Shown one piece after another: positions 25,758-33,165 of a stretch of DNA of 53,667 nt. The stretch spans positions 1 through 53,667 of the forward strand of contig JAJDVH010000132.1 of assembly GCA_022826185.1 (NCBI GenBank), written 5' to 3'. Every line of letters starts with the position of its first letter. Position 1 is the stretch's first letter. The notes below the pieces were generated by a model that saw only the letters and a list, made by a program, of their open reading frames with translations, had not been told where the DNA came from and did no database searches. The translations under genes were made by a program, and so were the position numbers. Origin of the DNA: Alphaproteobacteria bacterium (GTDB taxonomy: Bacteria; Pseudomonadota; Alphaproteobacteria; Bin95).

Positions 25758-26687
25758 CTACCGGTTCAGGAAATTGAGGGGCAGGCCGGGGCGGTCCCAC
25801 TCCGTGGAGACCAGCCGGCCGGACATGGACAGCGTGATGAAGGCGGTGCGCAGCCCCTCGCCGCCGAAGGCGATGTTGGTCGTCACCGGGTCCGGCATCG
25901 GCACATGCGCCGCCGCGCCGTCGTCCGGGGAGACGATGGTGATGCCGCCATTGTGGATGGTGGCGACGCAGATGCGGCCGTCGGCGTCGACCGCGAGCGA
26001 GTCGAAGAATTGCAGGCCCGGCGCACCGTGGAGGCATCGTCCCCGGTGGCCGCGCACGCGCTTGCCATTGGAACCCGCAATGACGCCCGGCGCTTCGAGC
26101 TCGAAGGCGATGAGGCGCGCGGTCTCGGTCTCCGCCACATAGACGCGGTCCTCCTCCGGCGAGAGGCCGACGCCGTTCGGCGCGTGGAGCGGCCAGACCG
26201 CCTCGCGCACGGGCCCGCCGTCCGCCGGCGCGTAGAAGAGGCCGGTCACGTCCCGAGAGCGCCCGCGCTCCTTGCCGTTGTCGGTGAACCAGAGGCCGCC
26301 CGTGCGGTCGAAGACCAGGTCGTTCGGCCCCTTGAGCGGCTCGCCCTCGCAGTCGCGCCAGACCGTCTCGACCGCGCCGGTTTCCAGGTCGATGCGCTGG
26401 ATCGATCCGCCCTCATAGTCGCGCGCGCAGCCGATCGGGAAGAGCCTGCCGCCGCGGTCGAACCACTCCATGCCGCCATTGTTGCAGACCCAGAGCCTGC
26501 CGTCGGGACCGAGCGCGGCGCCGTTGGGGCCGCCGCCGGTTTCCGCCGCCACCGTCCGCGCGCCGTCCGGGGCGATGCGCGCAATGCGCCCGGCCGCGAT
26601 CTCGCAGACCAGCACATCGCCGCCGGGCAGGGCCACCGGCCCCTCGGGAAAGCGGAGCCCGCTTGCGATCTCCCGTAGTTCCGTCAT
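25758..26687 (-). CDS. SMP-30/gluconolactonase-type beta-propeller hydrolase
   Basis: The 309-residue protein shows the SMP-30 pattern: GLRFPEGPVALPGGDVLVCEI (read as F-x-E-G-P), GGGPNGAALGPDGRLWVCNN, GPNDLVFDRTGGLWFTDNG, HAPNGVGLSPEEDRVYVAET and a late VDADGRICVAT. The glutamate and asparagines of these motifs bind the catalytic divalent metal. Family members hydrolyse sugar lactones or organophosphate-like esters. Substrate is unassigned. The ATG at 26687 gives the normal N-terminus. It is convergent with ispE and divergent from the molybdopterin enzyme. Confidence 0.85.
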   Translation of the reverse strand: MTELREIASGLRFPEGPVALPGGDVLVCEIAAGRIARIAPDGARTVAAETGGGPNGAALGPDGRLWVCNNGGMEWFDRGGRLFPIGCARDYEGGSIQRIDLETGAVETVWRDCEGEPLKGPNDLVFDRTGGLWFTDNGKERGRSRDVTGLFYAPADGGPVREAVWPLHAPNGVGLSPEEDRVYVAETETARLIAFELEAPGVIAGSNGKRVRGHRGRCLHGAPGLQFFDSLAVDADGRICVATIHNGGITIVSPDDGAAAHVPMPDPVTTNIAFGGEGLRTAFITLSMSGRLVSTEWDRPGLPLNFLNR

Positions 26688-26746
26688 GTCGCGCTCACGC
26701 CTCCCGTCCCCTATACTTGCCGCCCGCAACCGCAAGGAGCGGCCTC

Positions 26747-28819
26747 ATGGACGGAAGCCCGACCATCCATTTCAGCGCGTGCCCGCACGATTGCCCTTCG
26801 ACCTGCGCGCTCGAGGTCGAACGCTTCGACGCCCGCAGCATCGGCCGCGTCCGGGGCGCCCGCGACAACGACTATACCGCCGGCGTGGTCTGCGCCAAGG
26901 TCGCGCGCTACGCCGAGCGCATCCACCATCCGGACCGGCTGCTCCACCCGATGGTCCGCACCGGCCCCAAGGGCTCGGGCAGGTTCGAGCGGATTTCCTG
27001 GGACGCCGCTCTCGACCTCTGCGCGGAGAAGTTCCTGGAGGCCGAGGCGAAGTTCGGGCCGGAGACCGTCTGGCCCTACTATTATGCCGGCACGATGGGC
27101 CTGGTGCAGCGCGACGGCATCAACCGGCTCCGCCACGCCAAGCGCTATTCCGGCTTCCATGCCACAATCTGCACGACGCTCGCCTGGAACGGCTTCATCG
27201 CCGGCACCGGCAGGCTCGCCGGCTCCGACCCGCGCGAGATGGCGAAGGCCGACCTGCTGGTGATCTGGGGCACCAACGCCGCCGCCACCCAAGTGAATGT
27301 GATGACCCATGCGGTCCGCGCCCGCAAGGAGCGCGGCGCGCGGATCGTCGTGATCGACGTCTATCGCAACGAGACGGCGAAGCAGGCCGACCGCTTCCTC
27401 TGCGTGCGTCCGGGCACGGATGGCGCGCTCGCCTGTGCGATCATGCATGTGCTGTTCCGCGACGGCCATGCCGACCGGGCCTTTCTGGAGGCGATGACGG
27501 ACGCGCCGGCGGAGCTGGAGGCGCATCTGGCAAGCCGCACGCCGGAATGGGCCGAGGCGATCTCCGGCGTGCCGGCCGCCGAGATCGAGGCGCTGGCGGG
27601 CGAGATCGGGCGCACGAAGCGCACCTATCTGCGCCTCGGCTACGGCTTCTCGCGCCAGCGCAACGGCGCGGTCAACATGCACGCCGCGTCGTGCATCGCC
27701 GCGGTCACCGGCGCCTGGAAATATGAGGGCGGCGGCGCCTTCCACAATAACGGCGCGATCTACGGCTGGGACAAGTCGCTGATCGAGGGGCTGGACGTGC
27801 GCGACCCGGATATCCGCCTGCTCGACCAGACGCGCATCGGCCCGGTGCTGACCGGCAATCCCGCGGACCTGCAGGGCGGCCCGCCGGTAACCGCCATGCT
27901 GATCCAGAACACCAACCCGATGATGGTGGCGCCCGAACATCTGCTGGTCCGCGCCGGCTTCGAGCGCGAGGACCTGTTCACCTGCGTTCACGAGCAGTTC
28001 ATGACGGTGACGGCGCAGATGGCCGACCTCGTGCTGCCGGCGACCATGTTCCTGGAGCATGACGACATCTACCAGGGCGGCGGGCACAGCTATGTCATCC
28101 CCGGGCCGAAGATCGTCGAGCCGCCGGGCGAGTGCCGGTCGAACCACGAGGTGACGGCGGCGCTTGCAAAGCGGCTCGGGGTCGATCATCCGGGCTACGC
28201 CATGACGGCGGCGGAGGTCGCCGACGAGACGCTCCGCCGCTCCGGCTATCCCGGCTTCGAGGCGCTGAAGGCGGAGCGCTGGACCGATGCCCAGCCGGAC
28301 TTCCGCACCGCGCACTATCTGGACGGCTTCGCCTGGCCGGACGGCAAGTTCCGCTTCAAGCCGGACTGGGGAGCCTTCTCCCCGCGCGCCCACAACAACG
28401 CGGCCGGCATGCCGCGCCTGCCGGACCACTGGGACGTGATCGAAAATGCCAGCGCGGACAAACCGTTCCGCATGGCGACCTCGCCCGCGCGCGGCTATCT
28501 CAACTCCTCCTTCACCGAGACGCCCACCTCGCAGCAGCGCGAGGGGCGGCCGACCGTGATGATCCATCCCGAGGACGCGGACGCGCTCGGCATTCCGGAC
28601 GGCGGGCGCACGCGGGTCGGCAACGACAAGGCGTCGGTGGTCGTTCACGCCCGGCATTTCGACGGCGTGAGGCGGGGCGTCGTGGTGGTCGAGAGCATCT
28701 GGCCGCATGAGGCGTTCGAGGAAGGGCTCGGCATCAACGCGCTCACCTCCGCCGATGCGGCTCCGCCCGTCGGCGGCGGCGTGTTCCACGACACGGCGGT
28801 CTGGGTGCGCGCCGCCTGA
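26747..28819 (+). CDS. Molybdopterin-dependent oxidoreductase with 4Fe-4S site
   Basis: The 690-residue protein belongs to the DMSO-reductase superfamily. An N-terminal [12 protein letters not shown]...VCAKV cysteine set binds a 4Fe-4S cluster. Later come [40 protein letters not shown] and a C-terminal molydopterin-binding barrel ([16 protein letters not shown]). No Tat signal is visible, suggesting a cytoplasmic enzyme. The substrate is unknown; short-chain members of this group are often unassigned. It ends with TGATG overlap into lpxD. Confidence 0.88.
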   Translation: MDGSPTIHFSACPHDCPSTCALEVERFDARSIGRVRGARDNDYTAGVVCAKVARYAERIHHPDRLLHPMVRTGPKGSGRFERISWDAALDLCAEKFLEAEAKFGPETVWPYYYAGTMGLVQRDGINRLRHAKRYSGFHATICTTLAWNGFIAGTGRLAGSDPREMAKADLLVIWGTNAAATQVNVMTHAVRARKERGARIVVIDVYRNETAKQADRFLCVRPGTDGALACAIMHVLFRDGHADRAFLEAMTDAPAELEAHLASRTPEWAEAISGVPAAEIEALAGEIGRTKRTYLRLGYGFSRQRNGAVNMHAASCIAAVTGAWKYEGGGAFHNNGAIYGWDKSLIEGLDVRDPDIRLLDQTRIGPVLTGNPADLQGGPPVTAMLIQNTNPMMVAPEHLLVRAGFEREDLFTCVHEQFMTVTAQMADLVLPATMFLEHDDIYQGGGHSYVIPGPKIVEPPGECRSNHEVTAALAKRLGVDHPGYAMTAAEVADETLRRSGYPGFEALKAERWTDAQPDFRTAHYLDGFAWPDGKFRFKPDWGAFSPRAHNNAAGMPRLPDHWDVIENASADKPFRMATSPARGYLNSSFTETPTSQQREGRPTVMIHPEDADALGIPDGGRTRVGNDKASVVVHARHFDGVRRGVVVVESIWPHEAFEEGLGINALTSADAAPPVGGGVFHDTAVWVRAA

Positions 28820-29919
28820 TGGCCGTCGCGCTCGAAGCGGTCGCGGCCGCGACCGAAGGGCGCTTGCACGGCGATGGCGGGTTCACGGTCGAGCGTCTGG
28901 TGCATCCGGTCGAGGCGCGCCGGGCGGACGACCTGATCTTCCTGATGGAGGCGCGCCACGCCGCCATGCTGGGGGACTCGCCCGTCCGCGCCGCGGTGCT
29001 GCCGGAAGGGGCGAAGCCGCCCGAGGGCGCGCTCGACGCCTGGGTCGAGGTGGAGGCGCCGCGCTATGCGCTGGCCGGTCTGGTGGCGCTGTTCGAACCG
29101 GGGCCGCATGCGCCGCCGGGCGTGCATCCGACGGCGGATGTCGCCGGGGACGCGGCGCTGGGACCGGGCGTTTCGCTGGGCCCGTTCGTGTCGGTCGGGC
29201 CGGGGGCGGAGGTCGGCGCGGGCGTGCGCATCCTCTCCCACGCCTCGGTCGGGGCGGGGGCGCGCATCGGGCCCGACTGCCTGATCCATGCGGGCGCGCG
29301 CATCGGCGAAGGCGTGGTGCTGGGCGCGCGCGTCATCCTGCAGGCGGGCGCGGTCATCGGCGCGGACGGCTTCAGCTATGTGACGCGCGGGCCGGCCTCC
29401 TTCGAGGCGGCGCGCCGCTCCGGCGACTTTCACGGCGTCGTCAACGAGCGGGTCCGGCGTATCGGCTCGCTCGGCCGGGTCGAGATCGGCGACGATGTGG
29501 AGGTCGGCGCCAACAGCTGCATAGACCGCTCGAATATCGGCGCGACGCGCATCGGGGCGCGCACCAAGATCGATAATCTCTGCCAGATCGGCCACAACAT
29601 CATCATCGGCGAGGACTGCCTGATCTCCGGCAAGACCGGCATCGCCGGCAGCACGCGCATCGGCGACCGGGTGGTGCTGGGCGGGGCCGCCATGCTCGCC
29701 GACCATATCGAGATCGGCGACGATGCCGTCGTCGGCGGCGCGGCGGCGGTCTGGAAATCCGTGCCGCCCGGCCAGGTCTGGGTCGGCTATCCGGCGCGTC
29801 CGAAATCGGTCTATCTCGCCGCGCAGGCGCATCTGGCGCGCATGGGCCGCGTCGCAACCCAGCTCCGCCGCCTCGCCGCCCGCGTCCTCACGCTGGAAGG
29901 CGGCTCGGGCCGGTCCTAG
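28819..29919 (+). CDS. lpxD: UDP-3-O-(3-hydroxyacyl)glucosamine N-acyltransferase
   Basis: The 366-residue protein has an N-terminal UDP-binding domain and a long left-handed beta-helix of hexapeptide repeats from about residue 98 ([17 protein letters not shown] onward). The LpxD core [28 protein letters not shown]-x(N-I-G) and [12 protein letters not shown] is present, with the catalytic His in GHN. It adds the second hydroxyacyl chain in lipid A synthesis. In many genomes it sits with bamA, fabZ and lpxA; here it overlaps a molybdoenzyme gene. A second lpxD elsewhere is possible. Confidence 0.88.
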   Translation: MAVALEAVAAATEGRLHGDGGFTVERLVHPVEARRADDLIFLMEARHAAMLGDSPVRAAVLPEGAKPPEGALDAWVEVEAPRYALAGLVALFEPGPHAPPGVHPTADVAGDAALGPGVSLGPFVSVGPGAEVGAGVRILSHASVGAGARIGPDCLIHAGARIGEGVVLGARVILQAGAVIGADGFSYVTRGPASFEAARRSGDFHGVVNERVRRIGSLGRVEIGDDVEVGANSCIDRSNIGATRIGARTKIDNLCQIGHNIIIGEDCLISGKTGIAGSTRIGDRVVLGGAAMLADHIEIGDDAVVGGAAAVWKSVPPGQVWVGYPARPKSVYLAAQAHLARMGRVATQLRRLAARVLTLEGGSGRS

Positions 29920-30051
29920 CCCGGATTTCCCGGCAGCTCGCCCATCCGGCACAGTTGGAGTGTCATGGTATGTCATGTTTCGTCATGTTCTCCATACCTG
30001 CGAGGCATGTTCGATCGCCCGTTCCGGCATAGCTCCGTCTCTCCGGGCCTA

Positions 30052-30092
30052 CCGGATTCATACCAACGGTCGTTGACCGGACCCGATGGCGG
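30052..30092 (+). repeat. Dispersed 40-base repeat, copy 1
   Basis: The core ATACCAACGGTCGTTGACC recurs with few changes at 53445-53485 (ATACCAGCGGTCGTTGACC). Similarity extends a few bases on each side to the ATGGCGG/ATGACGG end. Both copies lead into REP-like palindromic DNA. Confidence 0.75.
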
Positions 30093-30104
30093 GGCCACCC
30101 TCAC

Positions 30105-30235
30105 CGTCGCCCCGGCCCCCGAGCCGGGGCCCAGCCTCGGTCCTGGCGGTCGCTTCAGCGGTTGAGCCTGCTCTCCGCCGGCTGCGGCGGCATCGGGAGC
30201 GGTGGTTGGACCCCGGCTCGGGGGCCGGGGTGACG
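30105..30235. repeat. Paired REP-like palindrome, CCCCGGCCCCCGAGCCGGGG type
   Basis: Two 29-base arms, 30105-30133 and 30207-30235, are reverse complements except for two positions and are separated by 73 bases. Each arm is built around CCCCGGCCCCCGAGCCGGGG, itself partly palindromic. The layout resembles bacterial REP pairs (BIME-like). Confidence 0.8.
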
Positions 30236-30261
30236 ATATGGGGGAACGGGGACAACGAAAG

Positions 30262-30290
30262 AGCCCGCCTTGAGCTTGCCGAAGGGGCCG
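30262..30290 (+). repeat. Possible copy of a common GAGCTTG(C/T)CGAAGG intergenic element
   Basis: The stretch CCTTGAGCTTGCCGAAGG resembles a short repeat often found between alphaproteobacterial genes. Only one copy is seen in this window, so the call relies on recall rather than on repetition here. Confidence 0.3.
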
Positions 30291-30647
30291 CCGAACGGGG
30301 CGTAGCCGGGCCTGCGGATGCACCGGATACAGGGCGAGACGAGATGTGTTCATGCGGTAACCTTCCGGGCCGGGGCTTCGGGTATTCCGCCCGGTTCCGC
30401 CGTCTGTCTGTCATCGGCACATGCTCCTCCTTTCGATCCGGTTCGCGCCCGCCGCCCGGCTTGCGGCGGGTCCCTGTTTTGCGCGCGTTTCGCGTGGGCG
30501 CGCGGGCGGGGCCGCGGGCGGGTGTCGGCGCCGGCGCGGTTCGCGCACCTGATTGCGCGCGCGAGACGACAGACGCACCTCGCCCGTCCGTTCCCGCCGG
30601 GGTCTTTTTCGCGGCCCCCGGCCATCGCTTTCTGCAGAAACGCCGAA

Positions 30648-30668
30648 AGGCGGCCCCGGAAGCCGCCT
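30648..30668. terminator. Terminator-like hairpin in the repeat region
   Basis: AGGCGGC (30648-30654) pairs perfectly with GCCGCCT (30662-30668) across a seven-base loop. Pyrimidine-rich sequence follows on the plus strand, and TTCGGCGTTT on the minus strand. Which transcript, if any, it ends is unclear. Confidence 0.4.
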
Positions 30669-30680
30669 CTCTCTACTTTC

Positions 30681-30707
30681 ATTCTACACCATACCGCCAA
30701 ATGTCAA
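30681..30707 (-). promoter_or_regulatory. Sigma70-like promoter candidate without an assigned gene
   Basis: On the minus strand TTGACA (perfect -35) and TAGAAT (5/6 to the -10 consensus) are separated by 15 bases, which is two short of optimal. It would fire leftward into the hairpin and toward a Shine-Dalgarno AAGGAGGA at 30425-30432. Confidence 0.4.
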
Positions 30708-30845
30708 GCACCGGTGGGAACGAAAAATGAAAATGGCGGATATTTTTCACGGATGCCGGCGGAAACGAGGTCCGGACCGACGCTCGACAACCCGCTTTCC
30801 GTCATGCCTCCTCCCGTCGCGCCTTCTCCTTGTCATGCCTCTCCT

Positions 30846-30933
30846 CGTCATGCCCGGACTTGTTCCGGGCATCCACTTCCATCGCTTACCCCGGACGGCC
30901 GCATGGATGCCCGGAACAAGTCCGGGCATGACG
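30846..30933. repeat. Perfect 30-base inverted repeat of the ATGCCCGGACTTGTTCCGGGCAT type
   Basis: Arms 30846-30875 and 30904-30933 are exact reverse complements with a 28-base spacer. Each arm contains ATGCCCGGACTTGTTCCGG. Transcribed, it would form one very stable stem. Partial copies occur at 31033-31069 and 53529-53565. Confidence 0.9.
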
Positions 30934-31032
30934 GAGAGGGGCGTTCGGGCATGATGGAAAGGGAACAGACGGGAGGGGCCGTGCGCGCCCGAAAACCCCG
31001 GCCGACACCCGTTCGCCTTCACCCGATGGCTG

Positions 31033-31069
31033 AACCGGACAGCCGTGGAACAAGTCCGGGCATGACGGA
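31033..31069 (-). repeat. Half-copy of the REP-like element, identical to the one at 53529-53565
   Basis: The 37 bases are an exact reverse complement of 53529-53565. They share ATGCCCGGACTTGTTCC with the 30846-30933 palindrome but continue as ACGGCTGTCCGGTT instead of the palindromic arm. Confidence 0.88.
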
Positions 31070-31146
31070 GGGCGCGCATTCAGGCATGGCGGAAAGCGAG
31101 GGGACAGGAGGCGTTGCGCGCTCCCGCCGACGAGGCGGCCCCGGCG

Positions 31147-31581
31147 TCAGCGAAGCAGGGGGTTGCGGGCGCCGAAGCCGGGGAAGCGGCTGAAATCGCG
31201 GTCGGCGGACCAGAGCTGCGTTACGCCATGCGCGACGCAGAGCGCCGCCACGCGGGCATCGTGGACCATCGGCCCCCGAAGCCGTCCGGCCATCAACTGC
31301 TCCTTCAGGACGGTCCAGTGCGTCCCGGTCTCGGTCAGCAATTCCGCGACCGGGGATTCGAGCCAGGCGTCCACCTGGTCGAGGGCTTCCTCCAGGGACG
31401 AAGGCGGATTGTAGATTCCGGGGTGGGTCGCAATGGCGATGAATTCGTGGATGCACGGCCAGGGCAGCCCCCACCGCTCCCGCCCCTCGGCGAGTTCCCG
31501 GATGCGGTAGCGCGCCGGCCCGTGCCATTCCGAGTCCTCCCGGTGGGCATACACCAGGATGTTGGTGTCGACGGCGATCAA
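31147..31581 (-). CDS. vapC: VapC-type PIN-domain ribonuclease toxin
   Basis: The 144-residue protein has the PIN-domain acidic residues in order: D5 in AVDTNILVY, E46 in PCIHEF, D in VHDARVAALC, and D in LWSADRDFSRF. VapC toxins cut specific RNAs and are held by VapB. A TTG start at 31581 overlaps the upstream antitoxin stop (TTGA), giving the family-typical MIAVDTN beginning; no ATG or GTG fits as well. It is the second gene of the vapBC operon. Confidence 0.88.
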   Translation of the reverse strand: MIAVDTNILVYAHREDSEWHGPARYRIRELAEGRERWGLPWPCIHEFIAIATHPGIYNPPSSLEEALDQVDAWLESPVAELLTETGTHWTVLKEQLMAGRLRGPMVHDARVAALCVAHGVTQLWSADRDFSRFPGFGARNPLLR

Positions 31582-31826
31582 CTCCCCCGCCCTTCATAGG
31601 CGGCGCCCCGGATGCGTTCCCAGCCCGCGCCCCGGTAGGCGTCCTGCAAGCCCCGCCCGCGAACGCTGGCGTCCCGCAGCACGAACGGTTCCGGCTCCGT
31701 CCCGGCGGCGCGCAGAACCTCCCGCAAGCCGCGTTCGACCACGGAGCGGAAGGTCACGCCTTCCCGGGCAATATAGGCCTTCACCTCCTCGGCAAGGCCG
31801 TCCGATATTTCCACCGTGGTCTTCAT
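31578..31826 (-). CDS. vapB: VapB-type ribbon-helix-helix antitoxin
   Basis: The 82-residue protein begins MKTTVEISDGLAEEVKAYI, a ribbon-helix-helix N-terminus, then RSVVERGLREVLRA. A C-terminal tail ends near GRGLQDAYRGAGWERIRGAAYEGRG, likely the toxin-wrapping part. It would neutralise the adjacent PIN protein and repress the operon. An alternative ATG lies 15 bases upstream at 31841. A palindrome at 31849-31862 sits just before it. Confidence 0.82.
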   Translation of the reverse strand: MKTTVEISDGLAEEVKAYIAREGVTFRSVVERGLREVLRAAGTEPEPFVLRDASVRGRGLQDAYRGAGWERIRGAAYEGRGS

Positions 31827-31848
31827 ACCGTATGCCCGCATCGTTAAG

Positions 31849-31888
31849 TATGGGTGCCCATATTCAAAGATAGGGGAAACAAGGTCAA
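31849..31888 (-). promoter_or_regulatory. Candidate vapBC promoter and operator
   Basis: TTGACC (31883-31888) can serve as a -35 box, with a weak -10 (GAATAT) 17 bases downstream. Overlapping this end is the inverted repeat TATGGG-TG-CCCATA (31849-31862), a plausible binding site for the RHH antitoxin. Both calls are by eye. Confidence 0.4.
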
Positions 31889-31954
31889 TGCTCCCGTCGA
31901 TGTTGCCAAACAGGCCGCAAACCAATGCACCGCCGACTGGATGATGAATATCGC

Positions 31955-32182
31955 CTACCTGGCTTTCAGAAAATCGTCCACTGAAATATCGGCCTGCTTC
32001 AGGATGGCCCGTAAAGTACCTTCGGGCATTGTGCCGGGATGATTGGGGACCGTGGTGTAGCGGTTGGCTTGTTCACTGAACCAGATTTCATGAGATCCTG
32101 CAGCTTGTCGATCAAACGAGAACCCGAACGACTTCAGGCGCCTGACAACCGTGCGATAGCGGAACCCGGCAAGGCGGCCCAT
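31955..32182 (-). CDS. hicA: HicA-family mRNA interferase toxin
   Basis: The 75-residue protein has the HicA double-stranded-RNA-binding-like fold, with a YRTVVRRLKSFGF helix, the G-S-H31 motif containing the catalytic His, VPNHPG and GTLRAILKQADIS. It cleaves mRNA when not bound by HicB. Its ATG directly abuts the hicB stop (TGA ATG). Local base composition is less GC-rich than in neighbouring metabolic genes. Confidence 0.9.
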   Translation of the reverse strand: MGRLAGFRYRTVVRRLKSFGFSFDRQAAGSHEIWFSEQANRYTTVPNHPGTMPEGTLRAILKQADISVDDFLKAR

Positions 32183-32431
32183 TCAAAGTCCGCCGACCAC
32201 CAGCGGATAATCGAGACTATCGCCAACGGGGATGGGGCCAGTATCGTCTGTTTCCGGCGGGTTGCGCCGTTCGGACCGGGCCTCGAGAAGCTTTCGGGCG
32301 ACATCACGGGCGATTTCCAGCGTTTCGGTAACGGTTCGACCCTGAGCGACCAAGCCCGGTATCTCCTCGGAGGTCGCCAACCAGACGCCTTCCGGCTGTT
32401 TTTCGATATGCAGCTTCACGATTCGCTCCAT
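32183..32431 (-). CDS. hicB: HicB/DUF1902-type antitoxin
   Basis: The 82-residue protein has the partial RNase-H-like HicB core: VKLHIEKQPEGVWLATSEEIPGLVAQG, then TVTETLEIARDVARKLLE. The short form without an added DNA-binding domain matches DUF1902 members. It lies immediately upstream of hicA. An AAGGAGG at 32438-32444 supports the ATG at 32431, and TTGACG - 17 bases - CCTATT upstream is a possible promoter. Confidence 0.85.
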   Translation of the reverse strand: MERIVKLHIEKQPEGVWLATSEEIPGLVAQGRTVTETLEIARDVARKLLEARSERRNPPETDDTGPIPVGDSLDYPLVVGGL

Positions 32432-32481
32432 CGCCGACCTCCTTCCAGATAGCGCAAATAGGGCCTTTCAACGCCTCGGCG

Positions 32482-32739
32482 TCAAGCGCGCCAGGCGGAG
32501 AAGTCGGCGCTCCAGCGGCTGCACTCCCGGGTCCCGAGCACGACCCGGCGCGCCGCAGCCCGCAACTCTTTCTCCGGCCGGAAGAAGGCGTCCACATCCC
32601 GGGTCGAAGCGCGCGCGTCGAATACCAGACACATGACCGCGCCCCCGACCAGATAAACCTCTCCGAGGATGCCGGAGCGCTCCAGTTCGCCGTTCAGGCG
32701 CTCGAAGAGCCTCTCGATGTCCTGCCTGGACAGTTCCAC
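32482..32739 (-). pseudogene. Truncated DUF6036-type nucleotidyltransferase
   Basis: The 85-residue frame starts at a GTG that shares its first base with the TAG of the upstream gene. It begins VELSRQDIERLFERLNGELE, then GEVYLVGGAVMCLVF and ASTRDVDAFFRP, matching the N-terminal nucleotidyltransferase core of DUF6036 proteins (G-G and D-x-D). Intact relatives extend roughly twice as far with a W-L-N-D-x-V-K-x-F-like continuation. That part is missing here and the DNA passes directly into the hicB upstream region. It is therefore probably a remnant. Such proteins resemble antitoxin or resistance nucleotidyltransferases. Confidence 0.65.
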
Positions 32740-33150
32740 TAGGCGCGCTGTCCGATGGACGAATCGACAAACAGATTCCGGCGCCGGAACGGCGGGGGCG
32801 AGCGGGTCAGCAGATGCAGCCGTAAACTCATGAGCGAGGTTCCGAACCAGGGTTCCGGCAGCGGCGGAACGGCCCCCGTCCAGCGCGGGGGGGGGCACGC
32901 CTTTCGACGCGGCCGCATATTCGACCATTGCGGCCAGGTAATTCGCCTCGAAGGGAGCCAAGCCGATTCCCGGGGGATTCGACACCGATTGCGCCAATTC
33001 GCTGCTGCTGAGCCTGTCCAGAAAATCGTGAATCGCCGCGAACGCGAACGAGCGCTTGCCGGGATTTGCGGCAAGCGCCTCCACAAGCGCCCGGAATTGC
33101 TGCTCGACGGGTGGGAGCGCCTGACACAGCACCCAGTCCGAGACGGTCAT
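32739..33150 (-). pseudogene. Partner gene of the DUF6036 pair, frameshifted at a nine-C tract
   Basis: Reading from ATG 33150 gives a coherent helical protein for about 85 residues up to a C9 tract (plus-strand G at 32887-32895), then turns into an unlikely sequence that runs on into the DUF6036 frame. From the tract, the other frame continues P-P-P-R-W-T-G-A-V-P-P-L-P-E-P-W-F, then LRLHLLTRSPPPFRRRNLFVD and stops at 32739 exactly at the next gene's start. This second part looks like the natural C-terminus. With eight Cs the product would be 136 residues. Alternatives are sequencing error, phase variation or ribosomal frameshifting. Confidence 0.65.
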
Positions 33151-33165
33151 GCCAGCCCCGCCGCC

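Larger units (their letters stand above)
29920..31146. other. 1.2-kb repeat-rich intergenic region without a convincing gene
   Basis: Between lpxD and vapC the DNA holds several palindromic or dispersed repeats (listed separately), a promoter-like sequence and a strong-looking Shine-Dalgarno site. Open frames in it are low-complexity, run through the palindromes and show no recognisable domain. It reads as an intergenic repeat cluster bordering the toxin-antitoxin genes. Confidence 0.7.

Noticed and set aside
26711-28789. Long minus-strand frame antisense to the molybdopterin oxidoreductase
   Set aside because: His/Arg/Gly-rich composition typical of antisense frames in GC-rich DNA; the plus-strand enzyme is unmistakable.
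29920-31146. CRISPR array
   Set aside because: Repeats are inverted and unequally spaced, with no direct-repeat/spacer periodicity and no cas genes.
30318-31193. Plus-strand open frame through the repeat region
   Set aside because: It crosses the inverted repeat, is low-complexity and has no recognisable motif or good start site.
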